A stretch of 64,000 bases of DNA from JACCZX01 sp963824935. GTDB lineage: Bacteria; Pseudomonadota; Gammaproteobacteria; Burkholderiales; Burkholderiaceae_F. Numbering within the stretch: position 1 is the stretch's first letter; every line of letters starts with the position of its first letter. This document shows positions 1 through 7,924 of the stretch, piece by piece. The stretch covers positions 1-64,000 of the forward strand of contig CAWGRF010000016.1 of NCBI GenBank assembly GCA_963824935.1. Reading direction: 5' to 3'. The notes beneath the pieces are model-generated. The model searched no databases. It was not told the origin of the DNA and worked only from the letters and a program-made list of their open reading frames with translations. The translations under genes were made by a program, and so were the position numbers.

Positions 1-11
1 CTTCATCGTCC

Positions 12-380
12 TCAATCTCCGGTCGGAACCACGCCCGCGCCTTCGATCATCAGGATGACCGACCGCACCGGTGCGCGCGTGCGGTGGAGTACGCCCTTCG
101 GTACGGTGAAGCCTTGTTGTGGATCGAGCTCGACAGTGCGGCCTTCGAGGTCAATTAGGAATTTTCCTTCGACGACGTAAAAAAACTCATCTTCGTTGTC
201 GTGCTTGTGCCAGTGGAACTCACCTTGCAGTACGCCCATCCGAACGACGCTGTCGTTGACTTGACACAAGGTTTGGTTGAACCACTGTTCCTTCGTTTCC
301 TGCTGCAGCTTGCGCACATCAATCAGATGCAGCGGAGGAAACTTCACATCGTTGTGAATCGAATACGGTTGTGTGCTCAT
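12..380 (-). CDS. Small cupin-domain protein
   Basis: A 122-residue single-domain cupin. The first cupin motif is visible as GEFHWHKHDNEDEFFYVVEG around residues 53-72, giving the usual His-x-His and Glu metal ligands (H56, H58, E64), and a second-motif His follows near residue 99 (PKGVLHR). It is a stand-alone beta-barrel, so a metal-dependent isomerase/dioxygenase or a simple sensor is possible; the substrate cannot be read. It lies 15 bp downstream of the ArsR-type regulator on the same strand and may be co-transcribed with it. Confidence 0.85.
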   Translation of the reverse strand: MSTQPYSIHNDVKFPPLHLIDVRKLQQETKEQWFNQTLCQVNDSVVRMGVLQGEFHWHKHDNEDEFFYVVEGKFLIDLEGRTVELDPQQGFTVPKGVLHRTRAPVRSVILMIEGAGVVPTGD

Positions 381-395
381 AGCAACGCTCCTTAA

Positions 396-1094
396 TTACG
401 CGTTTTTCCTCGCCGGCAAGCTGAATCGCTCGCGCAGTGCTTTTTCGCCAACGGCGGAGAAGCTCACCACGCGCGAGCCTTTTACATGTCGCGCCCAACC
501 GAGGTGCAAGCATCGGCTCAGCAACGCCGCGCCTACCGCACCCGCTAGATGATGGCGGCGCATGCTCCAGTCCAGACACGCTCGGCATAGCGGACGTGGT
601 TGGCGCGCAAGCGCTTCGACATCGATCCCGATCTCCGCACAGAATCGGCGTCCCTGCGCGGTGAGTTCCGGGCCCTCGCCCGCGGACCGCAACAAACGCC
701 GTTGTTCAAGACTATCGAACACAAGCACGCCCAGCTCACCTGCAAGATGGTCGTAGCAGACGCGCGCCTTGCGCAGCGCGGGCTCGCGCGGGCTGGAGCG
801 AACCCGTACTGCACCGGCGCGATACGCCACCCCCATCAAGCTCTCGAGTAGTTGGGCCACGTCGCGGTCGGCGAGACGAAAGTAGCGATGCCGCCCCTGG
901 CTTGCTACCGCCAGCAGCTTCGCGTCGAGCAGCTTGGCAAGGTGCGTGCTCACGGTCTGCTTGGTTACTCCAGCCACTTGCGCGAGTTCCGTTGCGGTCA
1001 GCGCCTGGCCCGCCATCAGGGTGGTCAGAATCTCGGCCCGGGCGTGATCGCCGATAAGGGCTGCGATACCGACGATGTTTGGGCCATCCTTCAT
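396..1094 (-). CDS. ArsR-family winged-helix transcriptional regulator
   Basis: A 232-residue regulator. Residues about 15-75 form an ArsR/SmtB-type winged helix, with the recognition segment TATELAQVAGVTKQTVSTHL at 33-52. The C-terminal 140 residues form an extra domain with several cysteines and histidines (CYDHLAGELG and CRACLDW), typical of the longer ArsR-like regulators of Burkholderiales and possibly ligand or metal binding. A perfect six-base inverted repeat sits directly in front of the start codon, suggesting autoregulation. The cupin gene follows downstream; the NIPSNAP gene is divergent. The ligand is unknown. Confidence 0.85.
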   Translation of the reverse strand: MKDGPNIVGIAALIGDHARAEILTTLMAGQALTATELAQVAGVTKQTVSTHLAKLLDAKLLAVASQGRHRYFRLADRDVAQLLESLMGVAYRAGAVRVRSSPREPALRKARVCYDHLAGELGVLVFDSLEQRRLLRSAGEGPELTAQGRRFCAEIGIDVEALARQPRPLCRACLDWSMRRHHLAGAVGAALLSRCLHLGWARHVKGSRVVSFSAVGEKALRERFSLPARKNA

Positions 1095-1095
1095 A

Positions 1096-1113
1096 GTTCG
1101 ATCTTAGTCGAAC
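1096..1113. promoter_or_regulatory. Inverted repeat, probable ArsR-type operator
   Basis: GTTCGA-N6-TCGAAC is a perfect dyad with a six-base spacer, lying one base upstream of the regulator's ATG and in the 74-bp divergent gap to the NIPSNAP gene. ArsR-family regulators bind such short dyads over their own promoters, so this is the likely operator for both genes. Binding is inferred from position and symmetry only. Confidence 0.55.
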
Positions 1114-1168
1114 CATCGCAGTGCTACAACAGAATATCGTCCGCTACATACATAGGGCGAGGACGTTC

Positions 1169-1495
1169 ATGGCCATCACCTGCTTTATCCGTTACGAGAT
1201 CGATCCGTTCCAGCGCGACGCCTTCAAGCAGTACGCCGAAAACTGGGGACGCATCATTCCGCGCTGCGGCGGTGATCTCGTCGGTTACTTCCTACCCCAT
1301 GAGGGAACGAACAACGTGGCCTGGGGACTGATCGCGTTCGACAGCCTCGCCGCGTACGAGGCGTACCGCACGAGGCTGAAGGCCGATCCGGAGGGTCGCG
1401 TGAACTTCGCGTTTGCGCAGGAACATCGGCTGATTCTGCGCGAGGAGCGCACCTTCCTGGAAACGGTCGAGGGGACTTTTCGGATCGCGGCCTAG
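1169..1495 (+). CDS. NIPSNAP family protein
   Basis: A 108-residue protein with the dimeric alpha/beta-barrel layout of NIPSNAP proteins. It opens with a strand containing CFIRYEIDPFQRDAF, has a conserved GRIIPRCGGDLVGYF segment and ends with the Arg/Glu-rich LILREERTFLETVEG. The start at MAITCF was chosen over an upstream in-frame ATG because the family begins there and a GGGCGAGGA ribosome site precedes it. The family's molecular function is unsettled. It is divergent from the ArsR-type regulator and shares its operator region, so it may be the regulator's target. Confidence 0.8.
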   Translation: MAITCFIRYEIDPFQRDAFKQYAENWGRIIPRCGGDLVGYFLPHEGTNNVAWGLIAFDSLAAYEAYRTRLKADPEGRVNFAFAQEHRLILREERTFLETVEGTFRIAA

Positions 1496-1497
1496 CC

Positions 1498-2046
1498 CTA
1501 CGCACGAACGTGCATGATGTCCGTCGAATCAACGACGCGCACCATCTGGATTTCATCGTGCAATTCGCCGTCGAGCAACATGAAGCCGCGCTCCACACCG
1601 AACGACGTGAACCCTGCCGCTTCGTAAAGCGCGATCGCTTCGGTATTTGCTGCGTTGACCCCGAGATTGATCTGGCGCAGTCCCGGCATTGACGCGGCGC
1701 GCGACAGCGCGTGAGCGATCAGCTGGCTGCCTATGCCACGCCTGCGTGCGCCGGGTGAGACATACATGCCCCAGATGAACGCCTTGTGCGATAGCTTTCG
1801 CTGCCCTTCGCGTCGCAGTCCGAGCATGCCGACGAGATCGGAATCGAGCCATGCGCCCATCACGCAGCGATCCGGCTTGGCTGCCAGGCGCTCTGCCACG
1901 ACGGCAAGGGGTGTCTCGTGCTCCTCCTCGTAACTGGAGGCAAAGGCAGACGGGCTTTCTCGCAGCGCTTCAAGGCGAAGGGTCTGAAATGTGCGAGCGT
2001 CGGTGGGGCCGAGCTCGCGGATTTGCATGAGTCGCTCGAACGTCAA
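1498..2046 (-). CDS. GNAT family N-acetyltransferase
   Basis: About 176-182 residues depending on the start (MTFERL or the internal MQIREL). The acetyl-CoA pyrophosphate loop is visible as GARRRGIGSQLI (R-x-x-G-x-G pattern) after the strand FIWGMYVS, and the C-terminal part has the common NTEAIALYEAAGF motif. These place it in the GCN5-related acetyltransferases; the acceptor substrate cannot be predicted. It is convergent with the NIPSNAP gene, with only two bases between the stops. Confidence 0.85.
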   Translation of the reverse strand: MTFERLMQIRELGPTDARTFQTLRLEALRESPSAFASSYEEEHETPLAVVAERLAAKPDRCVMGAWLDSDLVGMLGLRREGQRKLSHKAFIWGMYVSPGARRRGIGSQLIAHALSRAASMPGLRQINLGVNAANTEAIALYEAAGFTSFGVERGFMLLDGELHDEIQMVRVVDSTDIMHVRA

Positions 2047-2067
2047 GGTTAGGGGCAGGCTGCGCTG

Positions 2068-2475
2068 CTACGCCGGTAGGACGAGCTGCGTTTGCGTCAC
2101 CACGGCGCACAGCTTGCCGGCCTCCGACTTGATGAGTGTTTGCCACACCATCGTCGTCCTGCCTCGGTGAAAGGGGATGCATTCTCCGACCACCGTCGAA
2201 CCCACGGGCGCGCTGCCGATAAATTTGGTCGATGACTCAATCGTCGTCGTGCGCGCGCCCTCGGGAAGATTCTGAAAAGTGCCGACTGCGCCCAGCGTGT
2301 CAGCGAACGCCATGATGGCGCCGCCATGAAGAGTGCCGCCGGTGGTACACAGATCTGGACGCACGGTCATCGTGGCGATCACTCGATCTTTGTCCGCCTC
2401 CTTCAGGTGAATTCCCATCAGCCCAGGGAAAAGCGGTGCCATTAGCGTTTCCAGTGATTCCACGCCGTGTGTCAT
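2068..2475 (-). CDS. PaaI-type hotdog-fold thioesterase
   Basis: A 135-residue single hotdog domain. The helix/catalytic segment GGTLHGGAIMAFADTLGAVG carries the HGG and the acidic residue typical of the PaaI/YbdB clade, and the later strand pattern (SSTKFIGSAPVGSTV) fits as well. It would hydrolyse acyl-CoA thioesters in the cytoplasm as a tetramer; the preferred acyl chain is not evident. Its ATG overlaps the stop of the upstream GFA-family gene by four bases, so the two are translationally coupled. Confidence 0.85.
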   Translation of the reverse strand: MTHGVESLETLMAPLFPGLMGIHLKEADKDRVIATMTVRPDLCTTGGTLHGGAIMAFADTLGAVGTFQNLPEGARTTTIESSTKFIGSAPVGSTVVGECIPFHRGRTTMVWQTLIKSEAGKLCAVVTQTQLVLPA

Positions 2476-2855
2476 GGCTCTTTGCTCATGTGTGCCAGCT
2501 TGTGTGCATGAAGCTCCCAGTTCCTCCCATCAAAAGGCTCTACTTCCACCTCCTCGGGCTGTGGTTCCAGGCAACGAACATTGATGTCATAGCCATCGGG
2601 GTTTGACCTGGGAACGTAGAAGGACTTGATCCCGCAGGTCTTACAGAAGCGATGCCGCGCCACACCCGTGTTGAAGGTATACGTTGTCAAATTCGACTCG
2701 CCGCGCAGCAACCTGAATTTTGAATTCGGAACGATCAGATGAAGATAACCGGATTTTGAGCAGATCGAACAATTGCAGTCTTTGCATTTGATCTTTTCCG
2801 GAGCTTCGATTTCAAACTGAACTGCTCCGCAGTGACAGCCTCCCTGATACAGCAT
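2472..2855 (-). CDS. GFA (CENP-V/GFA domain) zinc-binding protein
   Basis: A 127-residue protein with the zinc-cysteine pattern of the glutathione-dependent formaldehyde-activating family: GGCHCGAVQFEIEAP at the N terminus, CKDCNCSICSKSG around residues 24-36 and FCKTCGIKSF around residue 70. Family members bind two zincs; most are not proven formaldehyde-glutathione adduct enzymes, so only the fold is firmly supported. It is the first gene of a two-gene unit with the thioesterase. Confidence 0.85.
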   Translation of the reverse strand: MLYQGGCHCGAVQFEIEAPEKIKCKDCNCSICSKSGYLHLIVPNSKFRLLRGESNLTTYTFNTGVARHRFCKTCGIKSFYVPRSNPDGYDINVRCLEPQPEEVEVEPFDGRNWELHAHKLAHMSKEP

Positions 2856-2911
2856 TACTCATTTCTCCTTCAGACGCCTCGTTCGACATGATGCTTGTCC
2901 GGATTGCATGG

Positions 2912-3421
2912 CTATCGCACGTACAGACGCTCGGTGGGACAAAGTCCATGGCCCCGTAACTCGTGCGCGTCCGCGAGGTGAAAGTCAAGACGTTCGAGCA
3001 GGCGAATCGAGCGCTGATTTTCGGCCTCAACAGTGGCGAGGAATTGGTCAACGTGATGGACTGACGCGAGGTACTCAAGCATGGCGTGCATTGCCTCTTG
3101 CGCATAACCGCGGCCCCAGTATGTGCTGGCAAGGACATACGCGACATACGCACTTCGGTTCGAGTTAACCGTCGCCTGCACGTATCCGGCAAGCGGTTGA
3201 CCGTGTGGACGAATCACCCAGTTCAACCAATCTTCGCTCCCATCGGGCGACTTGCGTGCTTCCAGCCGTGCATAAACGTCGCGCAGATGTTCGACCGAGG
3301 CGGGTGGGGAATAGTCGAGGTATCGGTAAATTGCCTCATCACTGAGCAGCTCGAACATCGCTTCGGCATGGGTCGTACCGAGCGGCTCAAGCGTCAATTC
3401 CGAAGTGACGATCGCCTGCAT
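2912..3421 (-). CDS. GNAT family N-acetyltransferase (RimJ/RimL-like)
   Basis: About 169 residues from the ATG of MQAIVTSELTLEPL. The protein has the RimJ/RimL layout: an N-terminal TLEPLGTTHAEAMFELLSD, the acetyl-CoA loop STYWGRGYAQEAMHAML and the C-terminal ENQRSIRLLERLDF motif. These proteins acetylate protein N termini, amino acids or small amines; the actual acceptor is unknown. It is a stand-alone gene on the minus strand between the GFA protein and a small lipoprotein. Confidence 0.85.
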   Translation of the reverse strand: MQAIVTSELTLEPLGTTHAEAMFELLSDEAIYRYLDYSPPASVEHLRDVYARLEARKSPDGSEDWLNWVIRPHGQPLAGYVQATVNSNRSAYVAYVLASTYWGRGYAQEAMHAMLEYLASVHHVDQFLATVEAENQRSIRLLERLDFHLADAHELRGHGLCPTERLYVR

Positions 3422-3492
3422 GCGCGCGTCAGGCGACCGCCGGCCACGCAAACGAATCGCCCGCGAATCTGTGATTCGTTAGTGCGGATTGG

Positions 3493-3744
3493 CTAACACA
3501 ACACCGCGCGGTGCAAGGCACCTTGTCTCGTGTCGCGAAAAAGGATCGTCTCTATGCACCTATTGCGGGCGACACTCGGGTTCGCGTTCAAGCGCTTGTC
3601 GCAGCCGGCGATGGCGGTGCCGGAGGTCGGATCGGTGCAGTGCGCCGCCATGACATCGGCGTGCGTGCTTTCGCTCGTCTGTGTGGCGCAGCCGCCTGCG
3701 AGGACGGAAAAGAGCGCAATCGCAACTATCCGGTGGCTCTTCAT
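3493..3744 (-). CDS. Small putative lipoprotein
   Basis: An 83-residue protein starting at MKSHRIVAIALF. A hydrophobic signal ends in the lipobox LAGGC, so Cys19 is the likely lipidated residue. The mature part contains three more cysteines (HCTDP, AGCDKR and a late Cys), and no family was recognised. The start was preferred to an upstream one because it opens directly into the signal peptide. The C-terminal stretch is Arg-rich and could reflect a frame change, so the true end is uncertain. Confidence 0.55.
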   Translation of the reverse strand: MKSHRIVAIALFSVLAGGCATQTSESTHADVMAAHCTDPTSGTAIAGCDKRLNANPSVARNRCIETILFRDTRQGALHRAVLC

Positions 3745-3819
3745 TCCTAAGGCCCCATCAAAAAAGAGGTGACGCTTAAGCATAGTCCGGAACCGATCTT
3801 GTAAGCGGTTCGTTGGCGT

Positions 3820-4056
3820 TTACCCCATGGCTTGCGCCAGAAAACGCATCGCCTGCGAATTCAGGCTCGCAGCGGCCGACACGCGCATCCACGTGCTCGG
3901 CAACTGGGTCGGTGAAAACAGACTGCCCGGCGCGCACAGAATGCCCTGCTCGGCGCCCTTGACCGCGATCGCGTTCGTATCACGACCGAAATCGGCCCAC
4001 ATGAAGATTCCGGCAGAAGGCGGGCGTACATTGCAAGCATGAACTTGCCTGACGCA
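3820..4056 (-). pseudogene. C-terminal remnant of a MocR-type/PLP aminotransferase
   Basis: The open minus-strand frame encodes only the last ~70 residues of a fold-type I aminotransferase domain as found in GntR/MocR regulators: PSAGIFMWADFGRDTN, then EQGILCAPGSLFSPTQ, then WMRVSAAAS. The PLP lysine, the rest of the aminotransferase domain and any winged helix are absent. Upstream, the frame hits a stop at 4057 and the DNA runs straight into the divergent dehydratase gene. It is therefore a 5'-truncated gene relic (or an assembly join), not a functional protein. Confidence 0.6.
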
Positions 4057-4087
4057 CTACTCACTGACGCACGACTCGCGCTTCGCG

Positions 4088-5088
4088 ATGACTGAGCTCC
4101 CCGACCGCAACGCCATCGAATCCGCGGCCCGCGTGGTGTATGCCGCGATGCCGCCCACACCGCAATACGTATGGCCGCAACTGGTACAGGCACTCGGCAC
4201 CGAGGTGTGGCTCAAGCACGAGAACCACACCCCGACCGGCGCGTTCAAGGTGCGCGGCGGCCTGACTTACTTCGATCGCCTGCGTCATCAGGATGCCGAG
4301 TGTCGCGGCGTGATCGGTGCGACCAAGGGCAACCACGGCCAGTCGATGGGATTTGCCGCGCGCCGCGCCGGGCTGCGTTGCGTGCTGGTGACGCCGCACG
4401 GCAACTCACGCGAAAAAAACGCGGCGATGCGCTCGCTCGGCGTCGAGCTGATCGAGTTCGGACATGACTTTCAAGCGGCGCGCGAGCACGCCGCGACGCT
4501 GGCGCAACACGACGCGATGCACTTCGTGCCGGCGTTTCATATCGATCTAGTAACGGGTGTTGCCACCTACTGGGCCGAACTGTTCAAGGCGGCTGACCTT
4601 GACGCGGTGTACGTGCCGATCGGCCAGGGTTCGGGTATCTGTGCATGCGTGGCCGCGCGCGATGCCTTCAGTCCGCGCACCCGCATCGTTGGCGTGGTGT
4701 CGGCGCATGCACCCTGCTATGCACTTTCGTTTGCTGCGGGTCGCGCGATCGAAGTCGCCGGTCACCACCGTGCTGGCCGACGGCCTGGCGTGCCGGATAC
4801 CGGACGCAGCGCCGCTCGACCTGATCCGCAAGTCGGTCGATCGCGTGATCGAAGTCACCGATGACGAAGTCGCCGCCGCGATGCGGCTGCTGTACACGGC
4901 AACTCACAACGTTGCCGAAGGCGCGGGTGCTGCATCGTTGGCGGGCGCATTGCAGGAGCGCGCGTCGCTCACGGGCCGCAAGGTGGGCGTGACGCTTGAC
5001 CGGCGGCAATGTCGATGCGGACCTGTTCGTCCGGGTGCTGCGCGGCGAATCGTTTGCGGCACCGAGCGAGATACGCAATGCCGCCTGA
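4088..5088 (+). CDS. Threonine/serine dehydratase-like PLP enzyme (two frame changes)
   Basis: A tryptophan-synthase-beta-fold PLP enzyme of the L-threonine/L-serine dehydratase type. The PLP lysine lies in TGAFKVRGG and the substrate loop is GATKGNHGQS. A Gly-rich phosphate-binding area follows (VYVPIGQGSGICA), and the C-terminal part has RVIEVTDDEVAAAMRLLY and GAGAASLAGAL. The frame changes near 4755 and again near 5005, after which the expected ending (TGGNVDADLF then VRVLRGESFA) resumes; total length is about 333 residues, normal for the family. The stop overlaps the start of the LysE gene by 11 bp, so the two are coupled. Confidence 0.75.
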
Positions 5089-5683
5089 ACAGCTGCTGGC
5101 GCTGGCGACATTGGCGTTCGTCGGTTCCTTCACGCCGGGACCCAACAACATGATTGCGACGGTGACCGGCGCAAATCACGGTTTTCGCGCTGCGCTGCCT
5201 CACGTGTTCGGCGTGCCGTTCGGATTTGCGAGCATGTTGATTGCCGGCGCCGTAGGTGTCGCAGCGCTGCTGCTTACCAACCCCTTGATTGCATCGTTGA
5301 TCAAGTGGGCAGGCATTGCCTATCTGCTTTTCATTGCGTGGCAGCTCGCACGTTCGCACTCGACAGAAGCCGGCGTGCGAGACGGCGCTGTCATGAAGCC
5401 GCTGTCGTTCTGGCAGTCCGCTGCGTTTCAGTATGCGAATCCGAAGGCGTGGATGCTCGTTGCCGCAACGACCGGATCGTTTATGGCGAGCAATGCGACG
5501 ATCACCAGCATCGCGATCATCGTCAGCGTGTTTTCGATTGCTGCAATCGGCAGTGTAGTCACCTGGGCCTGGGCGGGCGCCGCGTTGAGAAGCTGGCTCG
5601 CCGTCGGCTCGCGAATGCGCATCTTCAACGTAGCGATGGGCGTACTGCTCGCCGTCACCGCGCTGTGGCTGGCAATGCAATGA
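5078..5683 (+). CDS. LysE family amino-acid exporter
   Basis: A 201-residue membrane protein with about six hydrophobic segments. The N-terminal signature is SFTPGPNNMIATVTGANHGF (residues about 17-36), the classic LysE/RhtB start, and NPKAWMLV appears in the middle. Family members export amino acids such as lysine, homoserine or threonine. The ATG at 5078 was chosen because it starts just before the signature and overlaps the dehydratase stop. Coupling to a Thr/Ser dehydratase suggests a role in relieving amino-acid excess, which is inference. Confidence 0.85.
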   Translation: MPPEQLLALATLAFVGSFTPGPNNMIATVTGANHGFRAALPHVFGVPFGFASMLIAGAVGVAALLLTNPLIASLIKWAGIAYLLFIAWQLARSHSTEAGVRDGAVMKPLSFWQSAAFQYANPKAWMLVAATTGSFMASNATITSIAIIVSVFSIAAIGSVVTWAWAGAALRSWLAVGSRMRIFNVAMGVLLAVTALWLAMQ

Positions 5684-5717
5684 CGACGTACGCGACGCTC
5701 TTCTTCGGAGAGCCGGA

Positions 5718-6608
5718 ATGACTCTCTATGCCTTTGAGACCGTCGACGTTTTCAGCGAACGCCGCTTTGCAGGCAATCCGCTGGCGGTGTTCCACGATGC
5801 AGCTGGTTTGTCCGCGAGCCAGATGCAGTCCTTGGCTGCCGAGCTCAATCTCAGCGAAACGACGTTTGTGTTGCCGCCCGAGAATTCCGCGCACTCGGCG
5901 CGCGTCAGAATCTTCCACCGCACTGGCGAAATGCCTTTCGCCGGCCATCCTATGGTCGGAACCGGCTATGTGCTGGCACACAAGGGCCTGGATCGGAATG
6001 GCGTGCTGCTGTTCGAAGTTCCAGCAGGTGTTGTTCGCGTCGAGATCGAACGGAATGCTTCGGGGGAAGTGCTGGGGGCTTTGATCGCCGCTCCTCAGCC
6101 CTTGACGCTTGGTGAAACGTTTCCGGTCGAGACGATCGCCGCCTGTGCCGGCGTAAATGCCGAAGCCATCGTGCTCGCCCATCATCAACCCATCGTCGCT
6201 TCGATGGGTACTCCTTATGTAGTCGTCGAAGTTACCGACGAAGCGCTTCGTCGGGCTGCGCCGATCATGTCCGAGTTCCGGCGCGCAGTCGATGCACGGC
6301 CTGATCTGAACGGCCGTCTGTCGCTTTTCCTCTATGTCAGAGAAGCGCCAAACAAACTGCGGGCGCGCATGTTTGCTCCGCTGTCCGGAACTTACGAAGA
6401 CCCTGCGACGGGAAGCGCGAGTGTGGGCCTCGGCGGCCTGCTGCTCTCTCTGAGCGGCGAATCGCGGCGCTCGTTCGTCATCAATCAAGGCGTTGAAATG
6501 GGCCGGCCAAGCTCACTTAACGTAGTCGCAATGCTCGAACATGACGGCATCCGCGCAACCGTTGCCGGTCGATGCGTGCCAGTGCTCCGTGGCACGGCGG
6601 AAGTCTGA
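5718..6608 (+). CDS. PhzF family isomerase/epimerase-like protein
   Basis: A 296-residue PhzF/diaminopimelate-epimerase-fold protein. Seen are VDVFSERRFAGNPLAVF at the N terminus, the catalytic-Glu region LNLSETTF (E47), GEMPFAGHPMVGTGY around residues 70-84 and the C-terminal EDPATGSAS glycine loop. In PhzF the Glu acts as acid/base for trans-2,3-dihydro-3-hydroxyanthranilate isomerisation, but most genomic relatives have unknown substrates. It follows LysE after 34 bp and may be the third gene of that unit. Confidence 0.88.
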   Translation: MTLYAFETVDVFSERRFAGNPLAVFHDAAGLSASQMQSLAAELNLSETTFVLPPENSAHSARVRIFHRTGEMPFAGHPMVGTGYVLAHKGLDRNGVLLFEVPAGVVRVEIERNASGEVLGALIAAPQPLTLGETFPVETIAACAGVNAEAIVLAHHQPIVASMGTPYVVVEVTDEALRRAAPIMSEFRRAVDARPDLNGRLSLFLYVREAPNKLRARMFAPLSGTYEDPATGSASVGLGGLLLSLSGESRRSFVINQGVEMGRPSSLNVVAMLEHDGIRATVAGRCVPVLRGTAEV

Positions 6609-6642
6609 TCGCCGACTGCCTAATAGTTGTAAAGCGAGGCGT

Positions 6643-7125
6643 TCAGCGTATCCCCAGCAGGTGGTCGAGCGAAATTCTTCCCGCGCCTCGTCCTATCAGA
6701 TAGAGCATCAGCGCGGCCCAGGTGAGATGCGTCGGCCAAGCGAGCGGGTATACGAATATCTCGATCACCGCAGTCATGATCAGAAGCGCGAACGCAGACA
6801 AACGCGTGAACAAGCCGAGCACCAAGAGAATCGGGAAGAATGTTTCGGCGTAGGTCGCCATGTAGGCGGCGAGCTCGGGCGGCACCAGCGGCACCTTGTA
6901 CTCGTCGCGAAACAGCTGAAACGCCGTTTCGTTGACGGTGAGAAAACCGTCCACCTTGGTGCGACCGGAAAGCCAGAAAACCGCTGCGATCGCCACGCGC
7001 ACGATCAGTGCCAGCGCGTCGTGTACGACGACGCGATCCAGCCAGTCGGCAACGCAGTTCCACGCGCCGCGTATTCCGCCCGGCGTGGGGGTCGCAGATG
7101 CCTCGCGACGCTCGGGGCGCTGCAC
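6643..7125 (-). CDS. hvfX: DoxX-family membrane protein of an hvf-type operon
   Basis: About 160 residues with four hydrophobic helices. It has the DoxX hallmarks AAVFWLSGRTKVDGF, then ATYAETFFPILLVLGLFTR, then a closing helix pair. A GTG start at 7125 gives the whole protein; an ATG at 7132 overlapping the hvfC stop is in another frame, so either GTG is used or an indel hides the ATG. DoxX proteins are the usual last gene of DUF2282-DUF692-DUF2063 operons, where they may pass electrons or handle thiol redox at the membrane. That role is inferred from context. Confidence 0.75.
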   Translation of the reverse strand: MQRPERREASATPTPGGIRGAWNCVADWLDRVVVHDALALIVRVAIAAVFWLSGRTKVDGFLTVNETAFQLFRDEYKVPLVPPELAAYMATYAETFFPILLVLGLFTRLSAFALLIMTAVIEIFVYPLAWPTHLTWAALMLYLIGRGAGRISLDHLLGIR

Positions 7126-7128
7126 TAT

Positions 7129-7922
7129 TCATTCGGCGTCTCCTGGAAGTTCAGCAAATGCGCCGGCGCCTAGCAGCGTGGCCATCAGCTGCGCCAGATC
7201 AACGTCGGCGTCGGCTGCCAGCGCCGCTTGTGCGGCGTCTGCCAGCGGTTGGCCGGCGGCGCATGCATCGAGCAGTGCGCAGCCGCCGGCAGGTCAAGCG
7301 CAACCGATTGCACGACTCTGTCCGGACGCGTGATCAGCGCGCCTTCGCTGCGCCAGGCAATCTCCGGTGCGGCCTCGTGGTCGAAAGCCGCGTCGCGATT
7401 GCGGTGCCAGATCGTGAAGATCGGCAGCTCGTTGAACCACGCCCATCGCGCGGCGGCATGCGGCCGCAATATCACACGCTCGAAGTCCTGCTGCGCGATG
7501 TCATCCGGCTGCAATGGCGGCTCATCACGTGCGACGTGCGCTTCGGTCCAGAAGCGATCGAGCTGCGCGACGCCCGCGAGGTACGGCAGCTCAGCGGCCG
7601 GCGCGAACGTGCGCAGGAACTCCGAAAATCCTGCGCCATAGTCGATCAACGTCGGATGCGACGGCAGATTGGCTCGCGCGTAAATGGCGGCTGCCGCGCG
7701 TAACCACTCATCACCGACCAGCCGCGCGACGGCGGGATAGTTGGCGTGCAACGCATCGATGCAGCCCTTTAGTACCGTGTTGCGATACACGGCGAAGCCG
7801 GGCTGCTCGATCAGCGCGGTGATGTCGGGCGCCGATCGCGCAGTTGCATCGGACGCGAGCAGCGCTTGCGCGAAGCCGTCCTGAAACGTACGCAACGCCG
7901 ACGCCACGCCGCTCGACATCAT
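7129..7922 (-). CDS. hvfC: DUF2063 (HvfC/BufC-type) MNIO partner protein, one frame change
   Basis: The protein starts with a DUF2063 domain: RTFQDGFAQALL, GFAVYRNTVLKGCIDAL and YPAVARLVGDEWLRAAA. A middle region of the same family follows (LIDYGAGFSEFL and the LPYLAGVAQLDRFW segment). Near 7288 one base seems missing; in the next frame the C terminus continues as CALLDACAAGQPLADAAQAA and ends in LLGAGAFAELPGDAE. DUF2063 proteins are RiPP-recognition partners of DUF692/MNIO enzymes and help present the precursor. It starts two bases after the DUF692 stop, inside a tight operon. Confidence 0.8.
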
Positions 7923-7924
7923 CT

